DNA of 52,689 nucleotides, from the NCBI RefSeq assembly GCF_001673365.1, contig NZ_LZLS01000050.1:1-52689 (forward strand), read 5' to 3'. The stretch comes from Mycobacterium asiaticum (GTDB lineage: Bacteria > Actinomycetota > Actinomycetes > Mycobacteriales > Mycobacteriaceae). Positions 39,331-48,180 of this stretch are shown piece after piece. Each line of letters opens with the position of its first letter. The stretch's first letter is position 1. The notes below the pieces were generated by a model. That model saw only the letters and a program-made list of their open reading frames with translations, had not been told where the DNA came from and searched no databases. The position numbers were made by a program, and so were the translations under genes.

Positions 39331-39848
39331 GCGCGGGTCTTCGAGGCCGCCGAAGCCGGTGCCGCCGACGCCGCGGCACGCTCGTGGCGGTGCTGGCGCT
39401 CGATGGTGGCGAAGTAGAACGCGAACGCGAACGCGAAGCTGGTGAACAGGCTGCTGACGAAGAACAGCCAGGGCCGCTTGAAACCGCGCCGATAGCCGTC
39501 GACTATCGAAAACAGCGGCAGCAGAATGACATTGGCGATCGTGTAGTCCTGGCTCGCCGATCCCGCGGCCGGGTTGGTGTACATCAACTGGATGTACTGC
39601 GTCCAGCTGCCCGGACCCCAGATCGGGTTGTGCATCCCGGTTATCCCGTGTGGCGCGTAGCCCTGCACGAACCGGATGTTGAAGTACCAGCCCAAGGCGA
39701 TCGAGGCGACGCCGACGACGTAGTACACGATTTCGAGCGTGGAGAACGCGGGACCGTTGGCCGGTCTGGCATAAACCGCCGGATTTGATTTGACGATCCA
39801 CAAGATGACGGCGATACCGAGGACAGCGTGGGCGATGAGCGACACCAT
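39327..39848 (-). CDS. DUF2834 membrane protein
   Basis: The 173-residue product has four membrane helices (AHAVLGIAVILWIVK; LEIVYYVVGVASIALGWYF; DYTIANVILLPLFSIVDGY; WLFFVSSLFTSFAFAFAFYF) and an Ala-rich tail. The NPAxYA-like first loop and FNIRFVQGYAPHG are typical of the DUF2834 group. Its promoter region carries one of two matching TetR operators, so it is probably repressed by the divergent regulator at 39936. Confidence 0.78.
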   Translation of the reverse strand: MVSLIAHAVLGIAVILWIVKSNPAVYARPANGPAFSTLEIVYYVVGVASIALGWYFNIRFVQGYAPHGITGMHNPIWGPGSWTQYIQLMYTNPAAGSASQDYTIANVILLPLFSIVDGYRRGFKRPWLFFVSSLFTSFAFAFAFYFATIERQHRHERAAASAAPASAASKTRA

Positions 39849-39874
39849 GGCCGCAGTCTCACCCCGCCGTAGAA

Positions 39875-39896
39875 GTTTTGTCAATATTGTCAAAAC
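39875..39896. promoter_or_regulatory. TetR operator 1 (DUF2834-tetR gap)
   Basis: GTTTTGTCA-N4-TGTCAAAAC is a 22-base palindrome with one mismatch per pair set. It lies 27 bases from the DUF2834 start and 40 bases from the tetR start. It matches operator 2 at 40551-40572. Confidence 0.75.
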
Positions 39897-39935
39897 GAGT
39901 ACATAGGGAAAACTTCGGCTTGGTACGTTACTGAG

Positions 39936-40562
39936 ATGGTCAGGCCAGCGCAGACAGTGCGCAGCGAACGCACCCGCGAGGCGTTGCGGCAGGCCGCGGT
40001 GGTGCGTTTTTTGGCCCAGGGTGTCGAAGACACCTCGGCCGAGCAGATCGCGGCCGATGCCGGGGTCTCGCTGCGAACCTTCTACCGGCACTTCAGTTCC
40101 AAACACGACCTGCTCTTCGCCGACTACACCGGCCTGAACTGGTTTCGCGCCGCGCTGGAGGCCCGTCCCGTCGACGAACCGGTGATCGACTCCGTGCAGG
40201 CGGCGATCTTCGCGTTTCCCTACGACGTCGAAGCCGTCACCAAGATCGCCGCCCTTCGGGGTGGTGATCTGGATCAGGGCCGCATCGTCCGGCACATCCG
40301 CGATGTTCAGGCCGATCTCGCCGATGCGATCGAGGCTCAGCTACAGCTCCGCAGACGCGCGGCGCAGCAGACCTCCGAGGACCGGTTGCGGGTCACGGTG
40401 CTCGGCCGCTGCATCGCGGCAGCGGTTTTCGGTGCCATGGAGGCCTGGATGGTCGGTGAAGACCGGTCGCTGGGAGCGTTGGCCAAGATGAGCCACCTGG
40501 CGTTGGAGTCGCTGCGGGCGGGCATCGCCGACACCTGGACTTCGCCGCAAGTTTCGTCATAA
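39936..40562 (+). CDS. TetR-family regulator
   Basis: The 208-residue product has the TetR DNA-binding domain at about 10-60 (TREALRQAAVVRFLAQGVED, then AGVSLRTFYRHFSSKHDLLFA) and a C-terminal ligand domain with CIAAAVFGAMEAWM. It lies between the DUF2834 gene and the CrtI-like oxidoreductase. Both flanks have the same palindromic operator, and the second one includes its own stop codon. M. tuberculosis Rv3830c is in this place. The ligand is unknown. Confidence 0.87.
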   Translation: MVRPAQTVRSERTREALRQAAVVRFLAQGVEDTSAEQIAADAGVSLRTFYRHFSSKHDLLFADYTGLNWFRAALEARPVDEPVIDSVQAAIFAFPYDVEAVTKIAALRGGDLDQGRIVRHIRDVQADLADAIEAQLQLRRRAAQQTSEDRLRVTVLGRCIAAAVFGAMEAWMVGEDRSLGALAKMSHLALESLRAGIADTWTSPQVSS

Positions 40563-40572
40563 TTGACAAAAC
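40551..40572. promoter_or_regulatory. TetR operator 2 (before the CrtI-like gene)
   Basis: GTTTCGTCA-N4-TGACAAAAC has the same 9-4-9 layout and nearly the same arms as operator 1. It covers the tetR stop codon and lies 39 bases before the oxidoreductase ATG at 40612. Confidence 0.75.
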
Positions 40573-40611
40573 TTCGCCCGCGTGCCAGCCTCCAATCCGG
40601 GAGGTAGCCGC

Positions 40612-42180
40612 ATGTCTGAGTCAGGAACCGAGTACGACGCGATCGTCATCGGCGCAGGCCACAATGGCTTGACCGCGGCGGTGCTGCTGCAACGGGCGGG
40701 ACTGCGCACGGTCTGCCTGGACGGCAAGCTCTACGCGGGTGGCATGGCCTCCACTGTGGAACTGTTCGACGGCTACCACTTCGAGATCGCCGGGTCGGTG
40801 CAGTTCCCGACCTCTTTGGAAGTGATCAGCGAACTTGGCCTGGACACTCTGCCGACGGTGGATCTGGAGGTGATGTCGGTAGCGCTGCGCGGCGTGGGCG
40901 ATGACCCACTGGTGCAGTACAGCGATCCGATGAAGATGTTCGCTCATCTCAACGAGGTGCACGGGGCGGATGCTGTGGCCGGAATGGGTGGCCTGTTGAT
41001 GTGGGCCCAAGCGCCGACCCGTGCGTTGGGCCGCTTCGAGGCCGGCACACTGCCCAAAACATTCGACGAGATGTATGCCTGCGCCACAAACGAATTCGAA
41101 CGCTCCGCGATCGACGACATGCTGTTCGGCTCGGTCACCGATGTGCTGGACCGCTACTTCCCCGACCGCGACAAGCATGGCGCCATCCGGGGATCGATGA
41201 CGGTCCTGGCCGTCAACACCCTCTACCGCGGCCCGTCCACGCCGGGTAGTGCCGCCGCACTCGCCTTCGGGCTGGGCATCCCCGAGGGCGACTTCGTGCA
41301 GATGAAGAAACTGCGCGGCGGCATCGGCGCGCTCACCGCGCACCTGGCTCGGGTGTTGGAGGACAACGGCGGCGAAGTGCGGTTGCGCTCCAAGGTCAGC
41401 GAGATCCTGGTCACCGACGGGCGAGTGGCCGGCGTGCGCACCGAAGCGGGCGACACCTTCTCGGCCCCGATCGTCGTCTCCTCGATCGCGCCCGACGCCA
41501 CGCTCAACGACCTGATCGACCCCGCCGCGCTGCCGTCGGAAATACGCGAACGGTACGCCCGCATCGACCACCGCGGCAGCTACCTGCAGATGCATTTCGC
41601 GCTCGAGGAGGCGCCGCAATTCGCCGCCCCGTATGAGGCGCTCAACGACCCGACCATGCAGGCGTCGATCGGCATGTTCTGCACGCCGGAGGAAGTCCAA
41701 CAGCAGTGGGAGGACTGCCGTCGCGGCATTGTGCCGGCCGATCCGACGCTGGTGTTGCAGATTCCGTCTGTGCACGACCCGGATCTGGCGCCCGAGGGGA
41801 AGCACGCCGCATCGGCGTTCGCGCTGTGGTTCCCGATCGAGGGCGGGGCCGACTACGGTCAGGCCAAGGTAGAGATGGGCCAGCGCGTGATCGACAAGAT
41901 CACCCGGCTGGCACCGAATTTCGAACGCAGCATCATCCGGCACACCACCTTCACGCCCAAGCACATGGGGGTGATGTTCGGTGCGCCCGGCGGCGACTAC
42001 TGCCACGGCCTGCTGCACTCCGATCAAGTCGGGCAGAACCGCCCGGGCCCGAAAGGCTATATCGGACAGCCAATTCCGATTCAGGGACTGTATCTGGGCA
42101 GTGCCGGGTGTCACGGCGGGCCGGGCATCACCTTCACACCGGGCTACAACGCGGGACGGGCGGCCCTGGCGGACCGCTAA
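40612..42180 (+). CDS. Phytoene-desaturase-like FAD oxidoreductase (Rv3829c-like)
   Basis: The 522-residue flavoprotein has the FAD motif AIVIGAGHNGLTAAVLLQRAG at the start, and YAGGMASTVELFDGYHFE, as in CrtI/PYROXD2 proteins. The C-terminal FAD segment GLYLGSAGCHGGPGIT, followed by GYNAGRAAL, completes the fold. GGGAGG precedes the ATG. The substrate is unknown; animal PYROXD2 relatives are not carotenoid enzymes, and no other carotenoid gene is near. It is probably controlled by the upstream TetR. Confidence 0.87.
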   Translation: MSESGTEYDAIVIGAGHNGLTAAVLLQRAGLRTVCLDGKLYAGGMASTVELFDGYHFEIAGSVQFPTSLEVISELGLDTLPTVDLEVMSVALRGVGDDPLVQYSDPMKMFAHLNEVHGADAVAGMGGLLMWAQAPTRALGRFEAGTLPKTFDEMYACATNEFERSAIDDMLFGSVTDVLDRYFPDRDKHGAIRGSMTVLAVNTLYRGPSTPGSAAALAFGLGIPEGDFVQMKKLRGGIGALTAHLARVLEDNGGEVRLRSKVSEILVTDGRVAGVRTEAGDTFSAPIVVSSIAPDATLNDLIDPAALPSEIRERYARIDHRGSYLQMHFALEEAPQFAAPYEALNDPTMQASIGMFCTPEEVQQQWEDCRRGIVPADPTLVLQIPSVHDPDLAPEGKHAASAFALWFPIEGGADYGQAKVEMGQRVIDKITRLAPNFERSIIRHTTFTPKHMGVMFGAPGGDYCHGLLHSDQVGQNRPGPKGYIGQPIPIQGLYLGSAGCHGGPGITFTPGYNAGRAALADR

Positions 42181-42223
42181 CCGAGCACCGAACGTGAAGC
42201 CAGTCGCACGTTCGGCGCAGGGT

Positions 42224-42562
42224 TTAGCGGCGCGCGTCCAGCAGTTCGTCCAGACATTCGATGAACTCGTCGGGACGCGCCGGGGTGAAAGCCGGCGTGG
42301 ACCCGGGAATGTCGAGGGTGACCAGCGTGGACTTGAGCGGTCGGTACAAGTCCAGTGGCAACCAGCGGCGAAAGTCCGGGCTGCCCCAGATATTGAACCG
42401 GACCGTGAACAATCCGAGCGGCTCGACTTTGTACGACCGGACCTGGTCGAGTCCGATCACTTTCGCCGTTCCGGACGGAAAGTGGTAGCGGCGCAACGTG
42501 ATCGCCATCTGGTCCAGCTGTACCACGCCGTCGTCGTAGCACCGCTCCGTGTCGTTGCTCAT
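42224..42562 (-). CDS. Conserved hypothetical protein coupled to the Rieske gene
   Basis: The 112-residue product looks like a small beta-rich domain followed by a helix, similar to bacterial PH-like domains (LRRYHFPSGTAKVIGLDQVR, then FTVRFNIWGSPDF). The ATG overlaps the Rieske gene's TGA (ATGA), giving a two-gene unit. A longer frame to 42631 lacks support. Function unknown. Confidence 0.65.
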   Translation of the reverse strand: MSNDTERCYDDGVVQLDQMAITLRRYHFPSGTAKVIGLDQVRSYKVEPLGLFTVRFNIWGSPDFRRWLPLDLYRPLKSTLVTLDIPGSTPAFTPARPDEFIECLDELLDARR

Positions 42563-44109
42563 GCCCGAGAGCTCCGCAGCTGGTGCCCACGCGTGGTCAG
42601 GCAGCGGCCGTCGTCCAACCGCCATTGCCAACCATGCAGGTTGCAGGTCAGCGTATTGCCCTCGATCACACCGAATTTCGACAGATCAGCCTTCAGATGC
42701 GGACAACGTCGCTGAATCTCCCAGCCGTCCAGCGTGATTGACGCCGAGTCGTCATGCGTCTCGGCGAACCATCCATCGGCGTAAGCGATGCGTTCGTCGG
42801 TCAAGCACTTGAAAAAGGTGTACAGGTATTCGTTGTAGCCGCCGACCCGCCACGCCTTGAAGCGGGTGGACAGGAAGATGGTGTTGACCCAGTCTGGCTC
42901 GTTGTCGCGTAGCACGGTGCGCACCAGTTCCGGTGCGATCGCGAACCCGTAGCGCACCTTCTCGTCGGGAATGCGTTCCCGCACCGCACGTTTGGGGAAG
43001 TCCAGGATGACGGTTTCCGGGCCGATCACCAATTCGACCGGATAACCGATGCCGTCGCAGATTTCGTTGCTTGCCAGCATGATCGGCTCGAACAGCGCCC
43101 GCAGCGGCTCGAGCAGCGGTTCACCGGTCGCCGGCGCCCAACCGGCTTTCTCCGCGGCCAGCACGGGCGCCATCCGCTCGGCGAAGTCGGTGATGTAATC
43201 GGCCTTGCCGGTGGTGAAAATCGCTTCGACCTGCTCGGTGGGAATAGGGTGTTGCAGCGCGTTCAGCGTCGAACCGGTGAAGTCCGCAACCGACCCCGGC
43301 ATCATCAGCAGGCCCCCGTCGTGGCCATGACTGCGCATCTGGTCGAGGAACACCATCTGGTCGGGGAAGATGTTGGCCGGATCGCCGCTGTCGTCGTTGA
43401 GGTGGCGCAGTTCGGGGTCCAGAAAGCAGGGCGGGCCCGCCGACGGCACCACCCAGGTAGCGCCTACCTGTGCGATGTACTGGCGGGCGCGGTCCATCTG
43501 CCGCTGCCGCTTCTGGGTGCCGAACGCTTCCTTGGCGCGCGCGGGCATGTCGTAGACCATCGGATACCAAATGGCGCCCGAGTACTGCAGCAGGTGCACG
43601 TCGATGTGACCGAAGTCGGCCGCAAGCACGTCCAGATCCACCGGGCGCGCGTCGTTCATGTTGAAAATCGTGGTCTCGCCGTCGGAAACCACCAGCGCCG
43701 AATCACCGATCGGGCCGTCCGCGGGCGCCCGCAACGCGATGATCATGATGTCCAGTTCGCCCTTGGGGCCGGACAGCCGGTGCTGGACCGACTCGGTGGT
43801 CTCAAAGAACCGGTGAAACCCCAGCTTCTCCAACTCGTTTCGCAGGTCCGGCACCGGGAAGTCGGGCAGCAGCACCACCGCGTCCTTGTTGACGTGGGAC
43901 GCCAGCAGCTTGGCGTCGAAGTGGTCCTTGTGCAGGTGAGAGACGTACAGATAGTCACAATCGCCCATCCCGTCCCAGTCCAGTGCGGTGTTGTCCGGGA
44001 ACGGGAACCACGAAGCGAAGTACGCCGGGTTGACCCACGGGTCGCACAAGATGCTGCCCGCCTGGGTCTGGATCAGAAAGCCGGCGTGGCCGACGCTTGT
44101 GACCTGCAC
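42559..44109 (-). CDS. Metallo-beta-lactamase fold protein with C-terminal Rieske domain (Rv3818-like)
   Basis: The 516-residue product has an N-terminal metallo-beta-lactamase fold with the metal motif SHLHKDHFD and later His/Asp residues (FNMNDARPVDLD, LLQYSGAIWYP). A C-terminal Rieske [2Fe-2S] domain has RRCPHLKADLSKFG and LTCNLHGW (Cys-X-His and Cys-X2-His). It starts at GTG 44109 with AAAGG upstream. The length equals Rv3818 of M. tuberculosis as I recall it. The layout resembles CMP-Neu5Ac-hydroxylase-like or UlaG-like proteins; the substrate is unknown. Confidence 0.85.
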   Translation of the reverse strand: MQVTSVGHAGFLIQTQAGSILCDPWVNPAYFASWFPFPDNTALDWDGMGDCDYLYVSHLHKDHFDAKLLASHVNKDAVVLLPDFPVPDLRNELEKLGFHRFFETTESVQHRLSGPKGELDIMIIALRAPADGPIGDSALVVSDGETTIFNMNDARPVDLDVLAADFGHIDVHLLQYSGAIWYPMVYDMPARAKEAFGTQKRQRQMDRARQYIAQVGATWVVPSAGPPCFLDPELRHLNDDSGDPANIFPDQMVFLDQMRSHGHDGGLLMMPGSVADFTGSTLNALQHPIPTEQVEAIFTTGKADYITDFAERMAPVLAAEKAGWAPATGEPLLEPLRALFEPIMLASNEICDGIGYPVELVIGPETVILDFPKRAVRERIPDEKVRYGFAIAPELVRTVLRDNEPDWVNTIFLSTRFKAWRVGGYNEYLYTFFKCLTDERIAYADGWFAETHDDSASITLDGWEIQRRCPHLKADLSKFGVIEGNTLTCNLHGWQWRLDDGRCLTTRGHQLRSSRA

Positions 44110-44155
44110 AAATGCCTTTCGAGGGACGGTCGGAGTCGCTTCGAGTTTAGCGGGA

Positions 44156-44899
44156 TCACAGGTCTGGGTCCTGCCACAGCCGCCGGTAGTAGTCGATGCG
44201 GACCGGGTCGGGCTCGATGCCGTAGGCGGTGAAGAACTCCGTTTCCCAGTTGTGGCCGGGGTAGTTCCAGCCAAGGGACAGCGTTGCCACCGCGAGATCG
44301 GCCCACCGATCAGCGATACCCAGTTCGCCGAAGTCGACGTGGCCGCAGTAGGTCCCGACGTCGGAAATCAGCGTGTTAGGTGCGCAAGCGTCGCCGTGGC
44401 ATACCACCAGCTTCTCGATCGGCGGCTGGTCTGGCAGGTTCGCCCGGTGTGCCGGAAGCAGCAGCGGCAGTCGGCTCGCGACCGACCAGTCGAACGGGCA
44501 AGTCGCTACCGGCAGGGCGTCGTGCATTGTGCGCAAGCCCACAGCAATCGCCCGCACCGCGGTACCCGGGGCCGCCTGCCAGCGTGGGTGGACGGCCGAC
44601 AGCCCGGACAGCCCGCGGGTGTGTAGCCACGCGCTATAAGGCCGGCGTGCGCCGTCGACACCGAACGACAGGACCGGCGGCACCGCAATGTAGCGCCCCG
44701 CCCAGCGCAACCGCCGCGCTTCGTTGGCGAAGTCGGCGGATTCACGGGTAGTCACCTTTACGAACTCGGCCCCGTGCGCGATCCGAAAAGTGAGGTCACC
44801 GAGCTCGTTGCGCCACACCGCATGCACCGGCCGGCCGGCGGCCAAGCGTCGCACCACTGCGGGGACGGCTGCCGACTTCGGACCGGACGGATATGCCAT
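44156..44899 (-). CDS. Aminoglycoside-phosphotransferase-like kinase (Rv3817-like)
   Basis: The 247-residue product has the kinase catalytic motif VVCHGDACAPNTLI and the metal-binding VDFGELGIADRWADLA of the APH family. The N-terminal ATP lobe (FRIAHGAEFVKVTT) is shorter than in true resistance enzymes. M. tuberculosis Rv3817 is in this place. Resistance should not be assumed: most such chromosomal kinases act on unknown small molecules. It is divergent from the acyltransferase operon by 39 bases. Confidence 0.83.
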   Translation of the reverse strand: MAYPSGPKSAAVPAVVRRLAAGRPVHAVWRNELGDLTFRIAHGAEFVKVTTRESADFANEARRLRWAGRYIAVPPVLSFGVDGARRPYSAWLHTRGLSGLSAVHPRWQAAPGTAVRAIAVGLRTMHDALPVATCPFDWSVASRLPLLLPAHRANLPDQPPIEKLVVCHGDACAPNTLISDVGTYCGHVDFGELGIADRWADLAVATLSLGWNYPGHNWETEFFTAYGIEPDPVRIDYYRRLWQDPDL

Positions 44900-44938
44900 G
44901 CCTTCCCCTTATCGCCGGGACCACTAGGCTGAAATGCT

Positions 44939-45718
44939 GTGGAACCTGCATACGGCACTGCCATCACGCTCGCCCGGATGATCTTTCGCCTGCAGGGTCT
45001 CAAGATCACCGTGACCGGCGTGGAAAATCTACCGACCAGCGGTGGTGCCGTGGTCGCAATCAATCACACCGGCTACCTCGACTTCACCCTGGCGGGTCTA
45101 CCCGCCTACCGGCAGGGCCTGGGCCGCAAGGTGCGGTTCATGGCCAAGCAGGAGGTGTTCGACCACAAGTTCACCGGACCATTGATGCGGTCGTTCCGCC
45201 ACATTCCAGTGGACCGGGAAAGCGGCGCGGCCTCCTATGCCGCAGCCGTCGAAAACCTCAAAGCCGGGGAACTGGTCGGCGTCTATCCCGAGGCGACCAT
45301 CAGCCGCAGCTTCGAGATCAAGGAGTTCAAGTCCGGTGCCGCGCGGATGGCGGTGGAAGCCGGCGTGCCGATCATTCCGCACGTCATCTGGGGCGCCCAG
45401 CGGATCTGGACCAAGGACCACCCGAAAAAGCTGTTCCGTCCGAAGGTGCCGATCCAGGTGATCGTCGGCGAACCGATCGAACCCACGCTGCCCACCGCCG
45501 AACTGACCGCCCTCCTGCACTCCCGGATGCAGCACCTGCTGATCCGTGCGCAGGAGCAGTACGGCCCGCATCCGGCGGGTGAGTTCTGGGTGCCGCACCG
45601 GCTGGGCGGTGGCGCACCTTCGCTGGCCGATGCAGCCCGCCTGGACGCCGAGGAAGCGGCGCTGAAGGCGGCGCGCCGCGCTGAACGGGCCCAGCCCACC
45701 GGGCCGCCGGAGCCGTGA
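44939..45718 (+). CDS. PlsC-family acyltransferase 1 (Rv3816c-like)
   Basis: The 259-residue product has the acyltransferase HX4D motif in VAINHTGYLDF and the later EATISRSFEIKEFKSGAARM, VPIIPHVIWG blocks. It starts at GTG 44939. It is the first of three related genes in one direction, four bases before the second. It would acylate a glycerophospholipid intermediate or a related lipid at the membrane. Which acyl step each paralog serves cannot be read from the sequence. Confidence 0.88.
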   Translation: MEPAYGTAITLARMIFRLQGLKITVTGVENLPTSGGAVVAINHTGYLDFTLAGLPAYRQGLGRKVRFMAKQEVFDHKFTGPLMRSFRHIPVDRESGAASYAAAVENLKAGELVGVYPEATISRSFEIKEFKSGAARMAVEAGVPIIPHVIWGAQRIWTKDHPKKLFRPKVPIQVIVGEPIEPTLPTAELTALLHSRMQHLLIRAQEQYGPHPAGEFWVPHRLGGGAPSLADAARLDAEEAALKAARRAERAQPTGPPEP

Positions 45719-45721
45719 GCG

Positions 45722-46483
45722 ATGGCGGAACCGTTTTACCGCGCCTGCGAGATCATCGCCCGCCTCCTGGTCCTGGGTACCGGCACCCGGATCAGCTATG
45801 TCGGCGAGGAGAACATCCCGCAGCGCGGTGCGGCGGTGGTGGCGATCAACCACACCAGTTACGTCGATTTCCTGCCGGCGGGATTGGCGATGCGCCGACG
45901 GCACCGGCGATTGCGGTTCATGATCAAGGCCGAGATGCAGCGGGTGAAGATAGTCAACTTCTTGATCAAGCAGAACGGGGCGATTCCGGTCGACCGCAGT
46001 TCTGGCGCCGACGCGTACGCCCTGGCGGTGCAGGCGCTGCGGGACGGCGAACTCGTCGCGGTCTACCCGGAGGCCACGATCAGCCGCAGTTTCGAACTCA
46101 AGGAATTCAAGACGGGCGCCGCCCGGATGGCCATCGAGGCCGACGTCCCCATCATCCCGGTGATAGTTTGGGGCGCGCAACGCATTTGGACCAAGGGCCA
46201 GCCAAAGAGCTTAGGGCGCAACAAGGTTCCGGTAACCGTGGCGGTGGGTACGCCATTGCGTGCCGCGCACGATGTTTCGGTGACCGAGGAAATGCTGCGG
46301 GCGTCGATGACCGCCTTGTTGTCCGATGTGCAGCAACACTATCCGTGCCCGGCAGGTGCGTACTGGGTGCCGCACCGGCTTGGCGGCGCGGCGCCGACCC
46401 GGGCGCAGGCGGCGCAAATGGACGCTGACGAGACCGCGGCGAGGGCCGCCGGTCGCACACCGAATAAGTCGCGTAAGGGGTAG
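45722..46483 (+). CDS. PlsC-family acyltransferase 2 (Rv3815c-like)
   Basis: The 253-residue paralog has VAINHTSYVDF (HX4D), YPEATISRSFELKEFK and VPIIPVIVWGAQRIW. It diverges most from its neighbours at the C-terminus. It begins 3 bases after the first acyltransferase stop and ends 15 bases before the third gene, so it is in the same operon. Confidence 0.88.
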   Translation: MAEPFYRACEIIARLLVLGTGTRISYVGEENIPQRGAAVVAINHTSYVDFLPAGLAMRRRHRRLRFMIKAEMQRVKIVNFLIKQNGAIPVDRSSGADAYALAVQALRDGELVAVYPEATISRSFELKEFKTGAARMAIEADVPIIPVIVWGAQRIWTKGQPKSLGRNKVPVTVAVGTPLRAAHDVSVTEEMLRASMTALLSDVQQHYPCPAGAYWVPHRLGGAAPTRAQAAQMDADETAARAAGRTPNKSRKG

Positions 46484-46498
46484 AAGGAGAAGTCAGTT

Positions 46499-47302
46499 AT
46501 GGCTGAGCCAGTCTTCCGGATGCTGGAATATCTCGTTCCGACGGCCATGGCGCTGAACGGCAACAAGATCACATATCACGGCCTGGAGAACATTCCCCAG
46601 CACGGCGGCGCGATCATCGCCCTCAACCACACCAGCTATGTGGACTGGATTCCCGCGTCGCTGGCCGCCAAGGAGCGCAAACGGCGGCTGCGCTTCATGA
46701 TCAAAGCCGAGATGGCCGAAGTCAAAGCGGTCAATTACGTCATCAAGCACATCCAGCTGATCCCGGTGGACCGCACCATGGGGGCCGAGGCGTATTCGGT
46801 GGCCGTAGAGCGGCTGCGAGAGGGTGAGCTCGTCGGGGTGCACCCGGAGGCGACCATCAGTCGCAGCTTCGAACTGCGGGAGTTCAAGACCGGGGCGGCC
46901 CGGATGGCAGTCGAAGCCCAGGTGCCGATCATTCCGATGATTGTCTGGGGGGCGCATCGGATTTGGCCCAAAGACCACCCGAAGAAGCTGTTCCGCGGCA
47001 AGGTTCCGATCACCGCGGCCATCGGCCCGCCGCTGTACCCGGGCAGCAACGCCGACGAGTTGAACGCCACGTTGCGCCAGGCGATGAACGCGATCCTCTA
47101 CTGGGTGCAGGAGCAATACCCACATCCCGAAGGGGAGTACTGGGTGCCCCGACGGCTGGGTGGTAGTGCGCCCACTCCGGACGAGTCCAAGGAATTTCGC
47201 ATTGCCGAATTGGCTGAGCGCGCGCAAAAACGCGGGCATGACGGTGTGACGTCGAAGAAACCCAGAAAAGAGGAAAGAACTGACGAGGTCGGCCAACCAT
47301 AA
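46499..47302 (+). CDS. PlsC-family acyltransferase 3 (Rv3814c-like)
   Basis: The 267-residue paralog has IALNHTSYVDW (HX4D), HPEATISRSFELREFKTGAA and VPIIPMIVWGAHRIW. AAGGAG precedes its ATG. Its C-terminal tail is basic and charged (KPRKEERTDEVG). Its last 23 bases overlap the HAD phosphatase if that starts at CTG 47280. Confidence 0.88.
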   Translation: MAEPVFRMLEYLVPTAMALNGNKITYHGLENIPQHGGAIIALNHTSYVDWIPASLAAKERKRRLRFMIKAEMAEVKAVNYVIKHIQLIPVDRTMGAEAYSVAVERLREGELVGVHPEATISRSFELREFKTGAARMAVEAQVPIIPMIVWGAHRIWPKDHPKKLFRGKVPITAAIGPPLYPGSNADELNATLRQAMNAILYWVQEQYPHPEGEYWVPRRLGGSAPTPDESKEFRIAELAERAQKRGHDGVTSKKPRKEERTDEVGQP

Positions 47303-48110
47303 GCCCGCACTCATCGGGTGCGATGTCGACGGCACCCTTTTCAATGACGACGAAACCCTCAGTCCACGAACGCGCGCCGCGGTGCGAGCCGCGGTCGCCG
47401 GCGGTGCACAGTTCGTGTTGGCCACCGGGCGGCCACCGCGCTGGATCAGGCCGGTCGTCGAGGCACTTGGCTTCGCTCCGATGGCGGTTTGCGCGAACGG
47501 GGCCGTCATCTATGACCCCGAGCATGACCGGGTGGTGTCAGCGCGCACGCTGTCCGCTGACACCCTGGCCGCGCTAGCCGACATCACCCGGCGCGTCATA
47601 CCCGGCGCCGGTCTGGCTGTCGAGCGGATCGGCGAGCGCGCTCACGACGCGGCGACCCCGCAATTCGTCAGCTCTCCCGGCTACGAGCACGCTTGGCTCA
47701 ACCCCGACAACACCGAGGTGTCCCTGGACGATCTGCTCAGCGCACCGGCCATCAAGCTGCTGATCCGCAAGGCGGGCGCCTCGAGTGCGGAAATGGCCGC
47801 TGCGTTGGGCCCACACCTCGGCGAGGAGGGCGATCTGACCTACTCCACCAACAACGGCCTGCTCGAAATCGTGCCGCGCGGCATCAGCAAGGCCAGCGGA
47901 CTACGCGAAGTAGGTGCCCCACTGGGCATCGCGGAGACGGACGTCATCGCCTTCGGCGACATGCCCAACGACATACCGATGCTGCTGCGCGCCGGTTTGG
48001 GTGTGGCCATGGGCAACGCGCACCCTGACGCGCTGGCCGCCGCGGACGAAGTTACGTCCCGCAATACCGAGGACGGTGTCGCGCGCGTGCTGGAGCGTTG
48101 GTGGTCCTAG
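47280..48110 (+). CDS. HAD-superfamily (Cof-type) phosphatase (Rv3813c-like), probable CTG start
   Basis: The 276-codon frame contains the catalytic motif IGCDVDGTLF, then TGRPPRW, a cap domain, and FGDMPNDIPML with the metal-binding aspartates. The first usual start codon in frame (GTG 47382) lies beyond DVDGT and would remove the active site. In frame upstream there is only CTG at 47280, preceded by AGAGGA, before a TGA at 47247. I infer a CTG start, or else a frame error. The overlap with the third acyltransferase gene suggests translational coupling. Substrate unknown; small phosphometabolites are usual. Confidence 0.8.
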   Translation: MTRSANHKPALIGCDVDGTLFNDDETLSPRTRAAVRAAVAGGAQFVLATGRPPRWIRPVVEALGFAPMAVCANGAVIYDPEHDRVVSARTLSADTLAALADITRRVIPGAGLAVERIGERAHDAATPQFVSSPGYEHAWLNPDNTEVSLDDLLSAPAIKLLIRKAGASSAEMAAALGPHLGEEGDLTYSTNNGLLEIVPRGISKASGLREVGAPLGIAETDVIAFGDMPNDIPMLLRAGLGVAMGNAHPDALAAADEVTSRNTEDGVARVLERWWS

Positions 48111-48180
48111 CCCTGAATGCGGCGACTTTGTGGGACACTGCCCGCGTGTTCGCATATCGGCTAGCACCGGAGAACGGCTA

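Noticed and set aside
44156..44899. Aminoglycoside resistance gene
   Set aside because: The kinase motifs are present, but the gene is a core chromosomal one with an M. tuberculosis counterpart at the same place. Resistance is not supported.
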